DNA of 64,000 nucleotides from contig NC_088295.1 of assembly GCF_032854445.1 (NCBI RefSeq), positions 78,894,028 to 78,958,027 of the forward strand. The letters are read 5' to 3'. The translations under genes were made by a program, and so were the position numbers. Within the stretch, counting starts at the first letter, position 1. The number at the start of each line of letters is the position of its first letter. The stretch is from Liolophura sinensis. Taxonomy: Eukaryota; Mollusca; Polyplacophora; Chitonida; Chitonidae. Below, piece after piece: positions 34,985 through 47,262 of this stretch. The notes beneath the pieces are model-generated. The model did not search any database and had not been told where the DNA came from. It saw only the letters and a list, made by a program, of their open reading frames with translations.

Positions 34985-35085
34985 CCTATTGTTGTCCGAA
35001 TTTTGCGTCGAAACAGATATTCCTATACCAGCTGTCCACCATAAAGGACGTTCCAGGTCATTAATCCGATGGAAATAAAAGTTTA
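34985..35085 (+). repeat. Dispersed repeat family R1, copy 3 (right of the satellite)
   Basis: 'gcgtcgaaacagatattcct', 'ataccagctgtccaccataa' and 'gacgttccaggtcattaatc' match copies 1 and 2 in the same orientation. Only the first part is kept. Confidence 0.55.
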
Positions 35086-36436
35086 GCCCACTCATTAAAA
35101 TTAAAGCCTTTTAATCCCAATCAACATGTAGAATAGCTCGCGTATCGTTTGATAAGCTAGCCACACTTACTATGAAACAACAAAACCACGTAGAAAACCA
35201 TCAAGAACGAAGGCAAACAGGCCTAAACCTACTAACTTGGAGAGTATTAGCTCTTTTATCATCGTTAACATGGAAAATATCCAACCGGACCGTTGGTTAA
35301 CACGTGTAGTATCCCACTCGTAGCAATAATATGGTGATCTTTGTACATTACCCTCCTACTTAACAATTAATTTATCTGATATGAAACCTACACAGTTAAC
35401 ACCTACACTCAGGAAGACTAACAAATTAACTAACCTGTAAGCATCCAACTGCATATAGTCGACCATCAAGTAAAACAAAGAAATACAATCTCTGTGTACT
35501 TGATTGACCCATCAGCGTCAAGCACTTCTTCTGCGGAAGAAGTTTTAATGAAACCCGTTATTCTAATACACAAACAGGTAATGCTATCTGCCAGCAAAGA
35601 TTTGGAGTAATATTAGCTTTATGTTATTGAGATTAACCCATATTTCTTCTTATGAGTGACAAGGGCGTGTTTTTTTTGTTTACTTATTCGTGGGGCGATA
35701 CCACCAAATTTGATGGTTTTATTCGTTGTCATGGGTAACAGTGGATTGACTTTTGTCTTAGCGTCGGTGCCATGAGACACAAGGTAGATGACTCTTTAGG
35801 GCAAATCTGACACCGAGTGCGTTTGTCTAGGTTTATCTGCGCTGGCTTAAAATCTGTTTACACAGGGGGTATGTGATTGGATAAATATTGATTGAATGTT
35901 GTCACACCATATCTCTACGCGTTTGAAATCATTACACCCGTTTACGAGAATCGACCCTAAACTAAATTAATTGCAAATATGAGGTGTCGCGTACGATGTT
36001 GTCTCGGCGTGAACAGAGATTAATCTCCAGGAGTCGCCCCATAACGTCCTGTTGATCCCGCTGACAATATCTCGCACGTGGCCCATGACGCCAAAAACAA
36101 TTTTTGCGTGTAGCTAATGGCAGGAGTCTCGGAGTGTTCGTTACCATGCTGCGTCCGTTGTAAGATAATAGCACCTTTAAATTAACATGATTCATAACTC
36201 TGGCAAGTCTCACCAGAAGGTCATACATCCTGGTTATTTGTGACATTTCAAATCATCCAAAGTTGTTGTTGTAAAGTATTACAGTTGCAGTAATTGATAT
36301 ACTGATGGAACTCTTGTATGTGTTATTGCTACCACATCACTTGAATACATTCAGAATACATCTAAATACGAATCGTGAACCAAGCTACTATATAAGTTGT
36401 CAATAATAAAATATGTATCTTTGGCGTGTGAGTGCA
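35086..36436. other. Non-coding stretch
   Basis: No supported gene. A minus-strand frame at 35962–36246 (94 residues) shows no motif I recognise and no flanking splice logic. Confidence 0.45.
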
Positions 36437-36655
36437 ACGCAATGACCCAGGAACCTCTCATCAATGTGGTCGGTTTGAGTTCAAGCCCGGATCATAATGG
36501 CCTCCTGTCCATACGTGGGAAGGTCTGTCAGCAAATTGCAGATGGTGGTGGGTTTCCACCGGGCTCTGCGTGGTTTTCTCCCACCATAATGCTGGTTGCT
36601 TTCGTATAAGTGAAATATTCTTGAGCACGGCGTAAAACACCAAATAAATATGTAT
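36437..36655 (+). mobile_element. SINE family A, 5'-truncated
   Basis: From 'gcaatgacccaggaacctct' to 'gcacggcgtaaaacaccaaa' plus taaata, it is collinear with the full-length copy at 52.85 kb, including B box 'gagttcaagccc' and 'gtgggaaggtctgtcagcaa'. The A box is missing. Confidence 0.78.
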
Positions 36656-36779
36656 CTGAGTTGCGCTGTGATTGCAACTTGATATATCGAGGAATTCATA
36701 AAAGCGCGTGTGGTCACGTGACCCTGGAAGAAGAAACATGTCTTTTTACAAATGAATACCGCTTTTCTTTAGAGCTGTG

Positions 36780-37440
36780 AGAGGCATCGTATTACCTGAC
36801 TGCATAGAAGAAGTGGGAGGGCGACAAAATGGCGACTGATAGATTAAATATGGATTAACTTGAAAGGTAAGCCTTCTTTACCCTGGTCGCAGCATTTTGT
36901 CTGGAGTTTATGGAAGCGTATGTTTGGTGTCAAAAGTTGACCGCTGCAGATTTCGTGACGTCGATAGTCCACTGAGTTTCGCATAAAGCTGAGAGCGCCA
37001 AAAACCTTTTAAGCTGATGGCTGCCGGAAGTACTGAGTTAGAACTATTTCCGGTTTGAGGGGACATCAAAGTATTGGTTTGCCTTTCTTTCCTCAACCAG
37101 GTTGTCCAGTGGATGGCAAGAAATTTCTAAATGTCAAGCTGGCATTCGAGAAGGCTATAGCTAAAGACCCAAGTGCTGTGCAGTCGGCTGCAAAGAGAGA
37201 CACTCGACTGGTTACTGTCTGTGTACAAACAAGGTAGCTTAACACTGGGTACACAGTCTCAACCTCACAACACATTTATTGCGAAAACAGAAGCAGTTAT
37301 ATCAGAAATAGGGATTCGGCATTTTTCTTTTGCAAGCACAGCGCTTAGAACTGTTAGAACTGAGCTTCTGTTAGTTAAACAGAAATTTGGCACATTCCTC
37401 TCTAGGCTAAGACATAGCTGAGGACTCAGGCTAATAACTA
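36780..37440 (+). other. Promoter-like segment and possible decayed coding fragment
   Basis: 'gcgacaaaATGGCG' (ATG at 36829) resembles a YY1-type housekeeping start. It is followed nine codons later by a stop and by a donor gtaagc (GT at 36867). After a good acceptor (tttcctcaaccag, ends 37100) a frame reads CPVDGKKFLNVKLAFEKAIA… to a stop at 37235. A second frame continues the same style of sequence (SLTLGTQSQPHNTFIAKTEA…) to 37421. The frame switch without room for an intron suggests a broken gene or pseudogene. I recognise no family. Confidence 0.25.
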
Positions 37441-39589
37441 CACTTTGTTGAAATCATCAAAAAAGTGTCATGCTGTGGGGATTTGTGTTTTGTGAGGTGC
37501 TTGATCGTGAGATCTGAGCATGTTCCGGAAAATGCTAAGGTCAGAAAACACCAATAATATCTGCTCATAGAACCTCAATTCTTAACAATGTCTGCTTCAT
37601 GGACACTAACATCATTCCCAGAATCGCTAAATACATGTTCCCCAAAGGAGAATAATCCATAAAACTGATAACTACTGTATTATAAGTGAACTATTCTTTA
37701 GAAGTTTTATACCACTTCAAGCTGAAGATTGTTTAAAACCATAGTTTGTGCTCAGCTGAGATGTAAATGCTGGTGATTTATAACCTGGAATCCTGAGCAA
37801 ATCTCACCTGAGCATTACCCCAGGGACAGGAGACTGTATTTGAGTAAAGCACAGTGTATGTTATGTGACTTTTATTGCACGGATTGTGGCCTTGGTATTA
37901 CTGGTAAATGACAACTGATAGTCTTTTATACATAGGCCCAACTATCCTTATTTTATTCGCCCGTTTCATGGCATGCAATTTGTGGTCAATAATTATAACT
38001 GAAATACGTCTCCAGCTCGTTGACATTTTTTTGGTAGATGGGTGCTATTCCACTATTGTATCTGATGCTTAGGTTTCTTGTCAAGAAGCAGACATCCAGA
38101 ATTATATAAATTATAAGCACGTTATAGAAAACCGAAGTACTGACCTTTGACATGTTATACTGGTAAACTTCCTCCTGCGGCATATATTATAATGGTAGAA
38201 TACAACTGGTCCCCTGTGAACTTCACGTAAGACTACATGAAAGAGTAACGACAGTCATAATTTTTGCATCAAGGCCCAGAGAGCAATGTAAGTATAGGAA
38301 TTTTGAAATTTACCTGTCCAGGAAAAGGAACGAAACAACGTCTCAGGTGACCTACCGATTGAAACTATAACAGTAACATGTCCTTAAGAATATAACGGTC
38401 CCGTTTCTATGGATTTTCAGTGAATGTTAGCTATCAGTAGACATCTTTTGATAAATGTTAATAAATGGTAGTAAATGGTATTTCACTGTTAAGCTAAATG
38501 TTATGCTGTTTTAATGAATGCTACGGCGTAACAGTCATGTTTTAGCGAATATCACGTCCGTGCAGACTTGTAAAGGTGCGGTACGAGATAAAATATTTAC
38601 ACTTTGCATGGTAGGTGGGAATGCTTAATATTTTAAGTTAATCTAAAGTATTAGGCAAACGCTCAGTGAAACCCAATCGCTTAATAAATGTGATTTTATC
38701 ATCTGTCGTGCTCATCTGGAAGAACGTAAAAAACTTTTATGTGAGATTAATCACCGCTAGCTATTTCAATGGCTATGCGGACAACTCGCAGATAATCTTT
38801 GTCGGTGGGCCAGCTGGTAATCGAACTTTTTGTAAATATCACTGGTATAAAGCGGTTTCTTTGTTTAAATAAACACGCAAGTTAAATTCCACAGGGAAAT
38901 AAATCCGATGTTTTAGCCAAACACAGCTATTTAGATGAAGAAGCTGAGATTATTCACAAATGAATCAACCAGCTCATTAAAGGAGGACCGAGGTAGCTAA
39001 GTGTGCATATAGGTCGATGATCTTAACTAGAAGAATATTTTCCCTTCTGACACAAGCAAAAAACAGCTTTAGAAAGACCTGAATACACAGTAAAAAAACT
39101 TCTGCGTAAGATTCAGCAACGTATATACAGAAAATTTCCAAGAAAATGTAAACACTCAAATTTTAGCGCTAACCAGACGACTTGACATTCGATGTAGATG
39201 AGTGTGGATATAAGGGGAACAACTCAATGCGGTACATACATACTTGCATGGCACTGGATTATTCCCTCATACATTTGACATTCTTAAAGCGCAATCTCAG
39301 GCCTTAGTGCCAGGCGGACTGATGCGTTAGGGATTTACACCAGTATTAACGCACTTGACGCTACATGCATGTTTCATATGAACGGGAATTAGAGTCCACT
39401 ATTAGCTTTCACAACGTATTACTGAGGTCCACATTATCAAAATCTTTTTCAGTTTGGTTAACTATAGTAAACGCTAATATGCAATAATTTGGCATTGGCA
39501 ACAACGCCTAGATTCGTGTGTCGGGTCGAGGCACGGTAAAGTTTTTTAGATTCCACTCTGTTCTTGATGGTTGTAAGAAGTGCTGAAAT
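37441..39589. other. Non-coding stretch
   Basis: No supported gene or repeat. Generally A/T-rich, with a locally repetitive 'aaatg(g/t)tag' patch near 38450–38490. Confidence 0.45.
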
Positions 39590-40115
39590 AAAATATAATC
39601 GATAATCATTTCGGGAATTAATTATCGATATCCGAAATGAAATTGTGCTATCGACAAATGCATTATTAATATCGATGATTAGTTGTATTTATCCTTATTC
39701 ATCAATATCGATGATTCAGCCTTTTTAGCTCTTTAATAATTACTGCTCCTTTGAAAAAATATTTTTTTCCAGAAATTTCAAAATTTTACAATAACTGGGT
39801 ACAACAAACCAAAAATTCACAGGTTTTATACTACTACATTTGAAACCATGTCTATGTCGTAAGCACTGTACATTCACCTGCATAAAATCACAGATCTGTG
39901 TGAAAAGAACTCCGGCGCCTTGCTACTTTGACGGTTGACCTTGCTATGTTGAAGGTTGACCTTGCTACTTCGGTCACTGTATACAGACACGTCTGTAGCA
40001 AGTTAATTGAAGGAGCAATGATTTCCATTAAAACCTTACAGGAAAAATTTGTCGATATCGCTAATTCAATTATCGATATTGCTTATAAAATCTACTGATA
40101 TCGATAAATCATTTT
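39590..40115. mobile_element. Possible MITE with ATCGAT-rich subterminal inverted repeats
   Basis: Both ends carry clusters of tatcgata/atcgat words (39598–39715 and 40050–40110). Further in, 'actgctcctttgaa' (near 39743) faces 'attgaaggagcaatgat' (near 40008). The overall symmetry and about 520-bp size suit a non-autonomous DNA element. The inverted repeats are imperfect and I could not define a target-site duplication. An internal 21–24-bp word (ccttgctact…ggttga) is repeated three times at 39918–39975. Confidence 0.35.
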
Positions 40116-40407
40116 CTTACCTGCCAATCAAATACATACATAGATATACAATGTTTTAAAAGTATTTTATTTGGTTGGAATAATTCTAAACACGAATCAA
40201 GCTATCTTTCTGGACAGTATATAATGGTCTTTCATCTAGATATACTGGTATGCTTCAGTTTAGCGTTTTATTCTTTGAGTCAGAAAGGAACGGACAGTGT
40301 CCCACTGGTTTAGGTTATTCTATTTCAAGGAATTTCCAGGTTACGACACAATAGACTTAGGTTCCACCCCATTCTCGGAAAAGTTTCCGGAATTCTCCGA
40401 TTTATTT

Positions 40408-40812
40408 GTTCTCGTGTCTTGGTGCTTATTAACCATCGTCGTTGTCCTTAAGTCTTGGTGGTTATTAACCATCGACGATGTTCTCTTGTTGTGGTGGTTT
40501 TTAAGCATGGACGATGTTCTCGTGTCTTGGTGGTTGTTAACCGTCGACAATGTTCTCATGTCTTGGTGGTTATTAACCATCGACGATGTTCTCGTGTCTT
40601 GGTGGTTAATAACCATCGACGATGTACTCGTGTCTGGGTGTTATTAACCATCGACGATGTTCTCGTGTCTTGGTGGTTAATAACCATTGACGATGTACTC
40701 GTGTCTGGGTGTTATTAACCATCGACGATGTTCTCGTGTCTTGGTGGTTAATAACCGTCGACGATGTTCTTATGTCTTGGTGGTTATTAACCGTCGACGA
40801 TGTTCTTGTGTG
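40408..40812. repeat. 36-bp tandem array, about 11 units
   Basis: The unit is 'gttctcgtgtcttggtggtt' then 'attaaccatcgacgat' (36 bp), with some 35-bp variants (tctgggtgttattaacc). Frames on both strands are open (VLVSWWLLTIDD on plus, NHQDTRTSSMVN on minus) because of the repeat. Confidence 0.93.
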
Positions 40813-41099
40813 GTCTTGCATGAAGTTCACCGGTGACCATGTGCATTTTACCATTATCAAATATGTCAGATTACGAGGGTTCGTCAGTAAAAGGTCAGTG
40901 ATTTATTTAGGACACTACAATCCCCTACTTCCATGTAACAGACCGCCTGTACAGAATTTTGTGTATGGTATTAAACAACACCCAGTTAAAAACATATGAT
41001 ACATGTGATGTGATTTTTGAATTTTGAGTGATGTTTTGTTTAGTTTAGTTGGTTTAAAAGATGTCTGATTTTGAATAGTGTCATTCTTATGCCACCATT

Positions 41100-41370
41100 G
41101 TTTCCTGGTTCAATACTGCTGAGGTGCTGCTAATGTGGCGCTGAACCGTGATCATTCATTCTTTTATAAGATTTAATATGCATATGCATGTACTTACATG
41201 TTTAAAAATATTTATACGAATTTCAATTGATTTTGTTCTTTTGGTTTTTAACGGCGATTGTGTTTTTGATTTTGGATGTTTTCATTCTCATGTTCTCTCC
41301 ACGATACAGTTGAAATATTGCCATTGTGACGTTACACCCGATTCATTACTTCATTCTTTCTTTCACTGAA
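41100..41370 (+). repeat. Two SINE 3'-tail fragments (family D)
   Basis: 41105–41160 (gctaatgtggcgctgaaccgtgatcattcattc) and 41290–41370 (cacgatacagttgaaatatt…gtgacgttacaccc) resemble the tail 'cacaatatggctgaagtatt…gtggcgttaagccataatca' at 42.7 kb. Confidence 0.42.
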
Positions 41371-41749
41371 TTGAAGGTGTTGGATTTCTTTTGACATTTG
41401 TAAAAATATATTTAAAATATCTTTCATTCCCATGCCAGTATACACAACGAATTAAGTAGAAATTGCTGAAACTGTTCGTGCTTGTCGGGACGAGCTCCCA
41501 ATTTTTCTTCATTCAGCGTCTTCGGAAGATCAAGCATATTCTGATTTATAGCAAAGTGTTTATACTTTATTGTATACACTAAACAAAAGATTCGTTTCTA
41601 ATTTTTAACAGCGTATAATGGGCATCAACACTTCTTTGATCTGAGAAAGGGGAGACTATTCATGCGAAATCAACCTAATGACATTTGGACAGTGGTTAAC
41701 GCCCTTACAATAGGTTACAGGGGTATAGGAAGCTGCTCCTCTTGTGCTC

Positions 41750-42178
41750 ATTTCCACTTACATACTTCCTACATCGCCAGCGTCGCTCTTTACCGTTCGC
41801 TTCACATCACTGCCACCAATAGCAAATTTTGTACAGGAATCTCGAACAACGTAGAGGTCACTGGGGTCACGGTGGTGAGGCAGAAAGGGATGTCCGAAAA
41901 CACAAACAAACCATCTCAACATTCGCCTTTAATAATACTTTGTACACATGCATTCTCTTTATCTAGAGCATGTGTAACATGATTCTAACCAACACCTAAA
42001 ACAATTTTATTGATGAATGCTTATTAAATAGTTCTGCGGGAGGACACATGTGATGAGGTTAATCCTAAATAAGCCTTCGTGCGTCTCATATGCTCCAAAA
42101 GTGAAGCATGTCTATTGGTGGCAGTGAAGTAAAGCGAAAGGTAAAGAAGCACGCATGCGCTTTAAGGAGCATGTTCCA
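41750..42178 (+). repeat. Dispersed repeat R2, copy 1
   Basis: Collinear with 48520–48915 for about 420 bp: 'gtagaggtcactggggtcac', 'acaattttattgatgaatgc', 'aataagccttcgtgcgtct' and 'cgcatgcgctttaaggagca' all have counterparts in order. No tRNA boxes or coding sequence seen. Confidence 0.75.
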
Positions 42179-43318
42179 CTTTGTGCCAATAGCGATAGAA
42201 CAAGTATGAGTAAAGAGAATGGATAGCTCCGTACAATTACCTTTTTAGATGCGACAAGCACCTCTGTGACGCGCTCTGTATTCTCTGGGTCATAATTTGA
42301 CATCATGTCTTCTAACATAGATTGTTCGCTTTATGGAATGTCCTGGGTGCTAGACGACACACATATTTTGCGGGAGGTCGGAACTCCCGAGAAGAATTTC
42401 CACTTGACTGGTTACCAGTCGTTGGACGAATCACGATCGCGGATAATATACCCAAAGCATGGAAGTTCGATAGTTAAAAACTAAGTTCCTTTTACAAAAT
42501 ATAACCAATATTGCTTACTGTGAAGTCGCATATATATGTTTGGTATATGCCTTTTAATGAGCACAGCTATTACATAGAACTACGGTACAGGTATAAAAAT
42601 GCATCTATTGCTCTTATATGTTGCTTGTAGTTTATTGCAGTGATTTTAACTGCTTTTAACCATGTCGATCTGTTTTGTTTATTTTGAATGTTCGCATCAT
42701 ATCGGAAGCCATTCACTGTCTATGGTATAAACATGTTCTCGCCACAATATGGCTGAAGTATTGCCAACGTGGCGTTAAGCCATAATCATTCATTCATTAT
42801 TATAGCAATGGACTTTAATGAACCAAAACAAAAGCACCGTGAAACATTCGACTAAGTAAACACGAACTTAGGAAAGGCTTCACATCATTTGATAAGTTCC
42901 TTCGGCTGGAGTAGAACTTTATCCAGTTGTGAATGTGGACGCCTTACTCGTGATCTGTTGAGCACGATGTCACTGGAAATGACTTGATATTAGGCCTGCA
43001 CTTATCTTCAGAGCGACAAAAAAGTTGTCGATGGTTGCGGTGTCTAACGTTCGCTGAAGATTACTTGTCCTTCATTAATATGGTGTGACTGACTGTGCGT
43101 CATATGTAGGAAAGTGCATGGTCCTCCGTGCATGGTTTATCCTAGACACTCCGGTTTACTCGGGTTTAATAAATATCAGAGTCCTCACGTCAGGCATTAG
43201 GGTAAATGTGGTTGTCTCCTCTTGGTTGAGAACTTTTCATGTGCGATCCTGATTCTTGTGTTATTGTTGTCTAAAGCTGGTGCTTTGTTCATTACTTATT
43301 TTCTGTTTAATTGATACA
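42179..43318. other. Non-coding stretch with one SINE tail
   Basis: Apart from the family D tail at 42697–42805 no feature is seen. Confidence 0.4.
42697..42805 (+). mobile_element. SINE 3' tail (family D)
   Basis: 'tctcgccacaatatggctga', 'agtattgccaacgtggcgtt' and 'aagccataatcattcattca' form a typical SINE/LINE end with an (attc)n tail. The same sequence occurs in reverse at 58563. Confidence 0.5.
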
Positions 43319-43650
43319 ATACTCAAGAATTTTGAATTTTTCACAAATACGATGACGGTCAGTTTTATGGGTGGAGGAAACCGTAGTGCCTGCAGTAAAC
43401 CAGAGAACTTTTGTGAGTTCGCCTTACGACAAATAAATGTCATATTAGTGCCAGGGAAGTGTTCTCCAACGAACTGTACTGAAAGACCACACAGAATAGT
43501 TCCGTCTACCGCTTATGACCACCAAGAGCCCGGCAACAATGAAAGCTTCGCATTCTAAAAATTCCCTGCTCGAGAATGGGATTGAACTCATATCAGGAAG
43601 GGCAGGGATTGTGTTATTATTTGTGCATGGGTATGTTTGTCCATGTGTGT
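43319..43650 (-). mobile_element. SINE remnant, reverse orientation
   Basis: 'actcaagaattttgaatttttcac', 'gacggtcagttttatgggtg' and 'gaggaaaccg' match the reverse complement of the family A tail. At the far end 'gggattgaactcatatc' reads as a B box on the minus strand, so a diverged tRNA head may be present. Confidence 0.5.
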
Positions 43651-43654
43651 AAGA

Positions 43655-43965
43655 GTGTAGGCTCACTGGTCGGGCTTTTACGTTGTACTTAACAAATTTC
43701 CAGTCATATGACGACGGGGAGACATTAGATGTATTTTCGTGTGCTGTCGCAATTGAAGTATCACATGGAAGACACCAGGCATGACACCCCACCCAGTCAC
43801 ATTACACTGGCACCAGGAGAATCAGTTCCGTTTCCTTGCTGCAGGCGAGGCAGCAAAAAGTACATGTATCAAGTCTTTGGTATGATCCGACCGGGGTTGG
43901 ATCCCAGATCTTCCGATATCGATGCAGACGCTCTGATTACTAGACCACCGATACGGTTCGGTGTA
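43655..43965 (-). mobile_element. tRNA-derived SINE (family C), reverse orientation
   Basis: On the minus strand it starts 'ggtggtctagtaatcagagc' (A box) with B box 'gggatccaaccccggtc'. It runs through 'aattgcgacagcac' and ends 'gtcatatgactggaaatttg' 'ttaagtacaacgtaaaagcc'. The layout equals that of the copy at 51.23 kb. Confidence 0.62.
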
Positions 43966-46559
43966 TTCATGAATCTACCTGATACGTTCATGAACTTTAT
44001 CACGGTCACAAAAATCAAACAAACGACCAACCCAATCAGCGACATTAATCTTCGGATATGGTGACAACATGTTCGGGGTCATTGACCAACGCAGGTCTCA
44101 ACTCACTTATATACCTGAGCTAATGTCGAGCTAACCACGCAAAATACTAATAGTAAACTATAGGTGAAATTGTTGCAGCTAGGCTATGTATATGTCATTC
44201 GTCATCTCATCATGGTCATGATAATAAATCTTTATACCGGTATATATCCATACTTAATCAAGCTGAAATAATGTGGATATAATCGTAGAATTAACAAAAG
44301 CGATTTCATTATAAATCCTTTATGTCATAGATTAATAACCATACAAGAAAGCTTTGCCCAACTAGGTTCATATTGACGTTACCGTACCGTTATCATTTAT
44401 GGACAATGACATGTGAGTTCATTGTTATATCTCTTCTATAAGCTCCCGGTTCAAATACATCTGAGAACAATGGGGACATTTAGGTACTTCGTAAATATCA
44501 CATGCTGGTACTTTATACAACTAACATGATACACATCGACGGTATTACTGAATCCCTACGGAACAGATATGTAGAGCTCAAATATTACTGAATGACTACA
44601 TACGATATCTCAAATACCCACCTAATTCCATTTATACGGGTCTGAATTATATCTGTTCACTCTATATTCATGAATATTGAATGGCGTGAGGCTACTACCA
44701 TTGTCTGACCTTTTATGAAAATACGTGCATTTTGTAAACATAAGCCGTTCCGTCGAGTTCTCATTAAATGAGAATTAATGTATTAGCCATAGTTGGTTGA
44801 GTTTGTTTGCGTACTGCAGCCATCTGGCCAAAACGGTATTACGACAGGCCCGGCATTTACCCTATTACTGACTTTAGTGTAATTTGTTTTGCACTATAAG
44901 AGGAGACTGACACTGAGATTTAAGCCTGACTTAACTTTTAATCTGCTTTTGAACAACCGGCCCATGGGGGTATCAGGGTGAGTGTTATATCTTCACCATA
45001 CAATCAATCAGACTGTGGCGTTAATCATACATGATAAGGCCTTTCTGAAATCTTATCTGAGCACAAGATGATTATAGCGAGACAAAAGTTCAATCACAAA
45101 CATGGATTTAAGATGCGTGCCAGCGGGATGAGCTGGGAACCATGAGCTAAGATAGAGATAGTGGCCCCATGTGGTACAGGCACAGCTTTGCAGACGTATC
45201 AGTCAGCTCAATCACTAGTTGGATCGTTGTAACCCGCGACACTAGGGAATGTTTACCGTGTTCCGTTTTAAAACACTGTGGGGTTAGGAGGACATCAATC
45301 GCTGTTAATGTTGTTAATGCCAGCAGTTGATGTCTGATTTGACCTATAGGAACCAAATGACTCCGAAGGGAAACATTTAAATTTGGAAAGGTATAATTTA
45401 ATTGCGATTGAACGTACAGTGTTAGTCAATAAAACTGATCGACTAAAGGCCACGTCGTCCATCACTGTAATGTTTTCCCGATACACCGGCCATTATTATT
45501 AGAGAAAAGACATAACACGCAGTACATCTCTCACGTTATTCCGAAATTATGTCATTATGTCAGAGAGTGTGACGTCACCAATCCACTCACACCCTATTAC
45601 GGTGGCCTCCGTTCGCAGAGATGCCCCATCAATAACTCAGTTCTGTTTCTGTTTTCAAACTGTCATTAATATACCTTCAGAGAGAAGCCAGACTTGAAAC
45701 TCAGCGACTTAGTCACGTTTCAGAAGGTTTATTGCCCGAGACTTGTAAAAGTAGCAAACTAGTTTCGTTGATTAGCTAGGATTTATAGTGGGAGTACCGA
45801 GGCAGGCGTGACGCCTGTTCTGATAAAACACTCTGTGTGGTACGATGAGCGCGCACAGATACAGAGGTCTGAGTACTATGTCTGGGTTGTTAGCCTTTCA
45901 TTTCCATTTATTTCACCATAGATATCGAATGGTGAGTACCACGTCAAACTGCCTGCTATAGATCCCCCGCTCTCACAATGCAACTAACAATAATGTGGCG
46001 CTGATTGTTGGCGTCGTTCCGGAACAGATTCTTTAACTTTTAAGACAACCGCCTTGTACGCGTTGAAAACAGCTCCTTTGTCTCCAATCGCATGATAAGG
46101 TCTGTCGGGAAATAGTGATAGTACCCCTGTCTGCCGACACTGGCGTGATAAACACGAACCTTTGACACACAAGCGTGTATACTTTCTTAGTGGAACACAA
46201 GGCCGACTGGATTTCCCGATGTATGGTCAGCTTGACAAGAAACGTTTCTGGTGCGCCTGTATAGTTAAGACCCCGCCGAAGAACCATCATATAGCTTTCA
46301 AATTACTCTCTACCAATGGTAATGCTTCGCTCACTAAATAGTTGTAAAACTGAAACCAAAAGCCAACCAATCAAAAAAACAAACAAACAAAAAAACAAAA
46401 AACAAAAAAAATAAGGGAATATATGACTTTCACTTATGAATCCTGATGATTTGTAGAACCTTTCAACAATAATCATTAAGATTCTCACCGTACAGACGGA
46501 GTTTTATTCACGTACGGAGTGAACAGATGCAAACACGTGCATATGCCAGTAGAACAAAA
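43966..46559. other. Non-coding stretch
   Basis: No gene or repeat I can support. Frames here are short and unrelated to anything I recognise. A (caaa)n/(aaac)n run lies near 46375–46415. Confidence 0.45.
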
Positions 46560-46690
46560 AGCTGGTCCATGGAAACCTTGTCGTGGGCTTTCCCCTGGCT
46601 CTGCCCGGTGTCCTCTTACCGTATCGCCGTGATATAAGTGAAATATTCTTGAGCACGGCTTAAAACCTCAATCAAGTAAATAAAATAGAT
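46560..46690 (+). mobile_element. SINE family A, 3' half
   Basis: 'cgtgggctttcccctggctctgcccggtg' onward to 'gatataagtgaaatattctt' 'gagcacggcttaaaacctca' plus aataaa repeats, collinear with 53000–53100. Confidence 0.68.
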
Positions 46691-46919
46691 AAATCCTCCA
46701 TGGAGTTTAGAATAGTGAAAGGGAGAGGCGCTAAACAAGGTTTATGCTCTTTGATCCTTTTTTACAACGCTCGTTTCAACTCAGTTTATTCTCGGAGAAT
46801 TTCACAACCAGACCATTGAAGAGAAGAAGAAGAAGCAAAGATAGAATGAGTTAGACATGCACAAGCCTTCAATAGATTAACAACAGGGACCCAGTCTGCT
46901 CGAGTGAGTGTGTGAGTGC

Positions 46920-47262
46920 TTGGTATTTAAGTCTAAGGTTTAAGGTTTAAGCATTTTTTCAATCATATGACGACGAAGGACTCCTCAGAGTGCATGCAAT
47001 GTGTCTCCTTGTTGCAGGACGGATTTCCACCGCTCTTTTATCTAGTGCTGTTTCACTGAGATGACTCACCCAAGGCAGGTAAGTCGCCCCAGCCGAACCA
47101 TAATACTGATACGGGTCAACCAGTCGTTGCACTATCCCCTTAATGCTGAACGCCCTGGTGAGGAAGCTACAGCTTCTTCTTTCAAGGTCTTAGGTGTGAC
47201 CCGACCCAGGACTGACCCTGGATCTAAAGCCTCCCTAAGCGGGCAGTCTCCCAACTTACTGG
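46920..47262 (-). mobile_element. tRNA-derived SINE (family C), reverse orientation
   Basis: The reverse complement contains 'gaatccgtcctgcaac'-type, 'gtgcaacgactggttgaccc' and 'gtcgtcatatgattgaaaaa' segments in the same order as the copy at 51.23 kb. B-box-like 'agggtcagtcctgggtc' lies near its tRNA end. Confidence 0.66.

Noticed and set aside
35962-36246. 94-residue minus-strand frame
   Set aside because: No recognised motif, no splice logic, no repeat of the pattern elsewhere.
40297-40999. Frames with VSWWLLTIDD repeats on plus and NHQDTRTSS on minus
   Set aside because: Both come from the 36-bp array.
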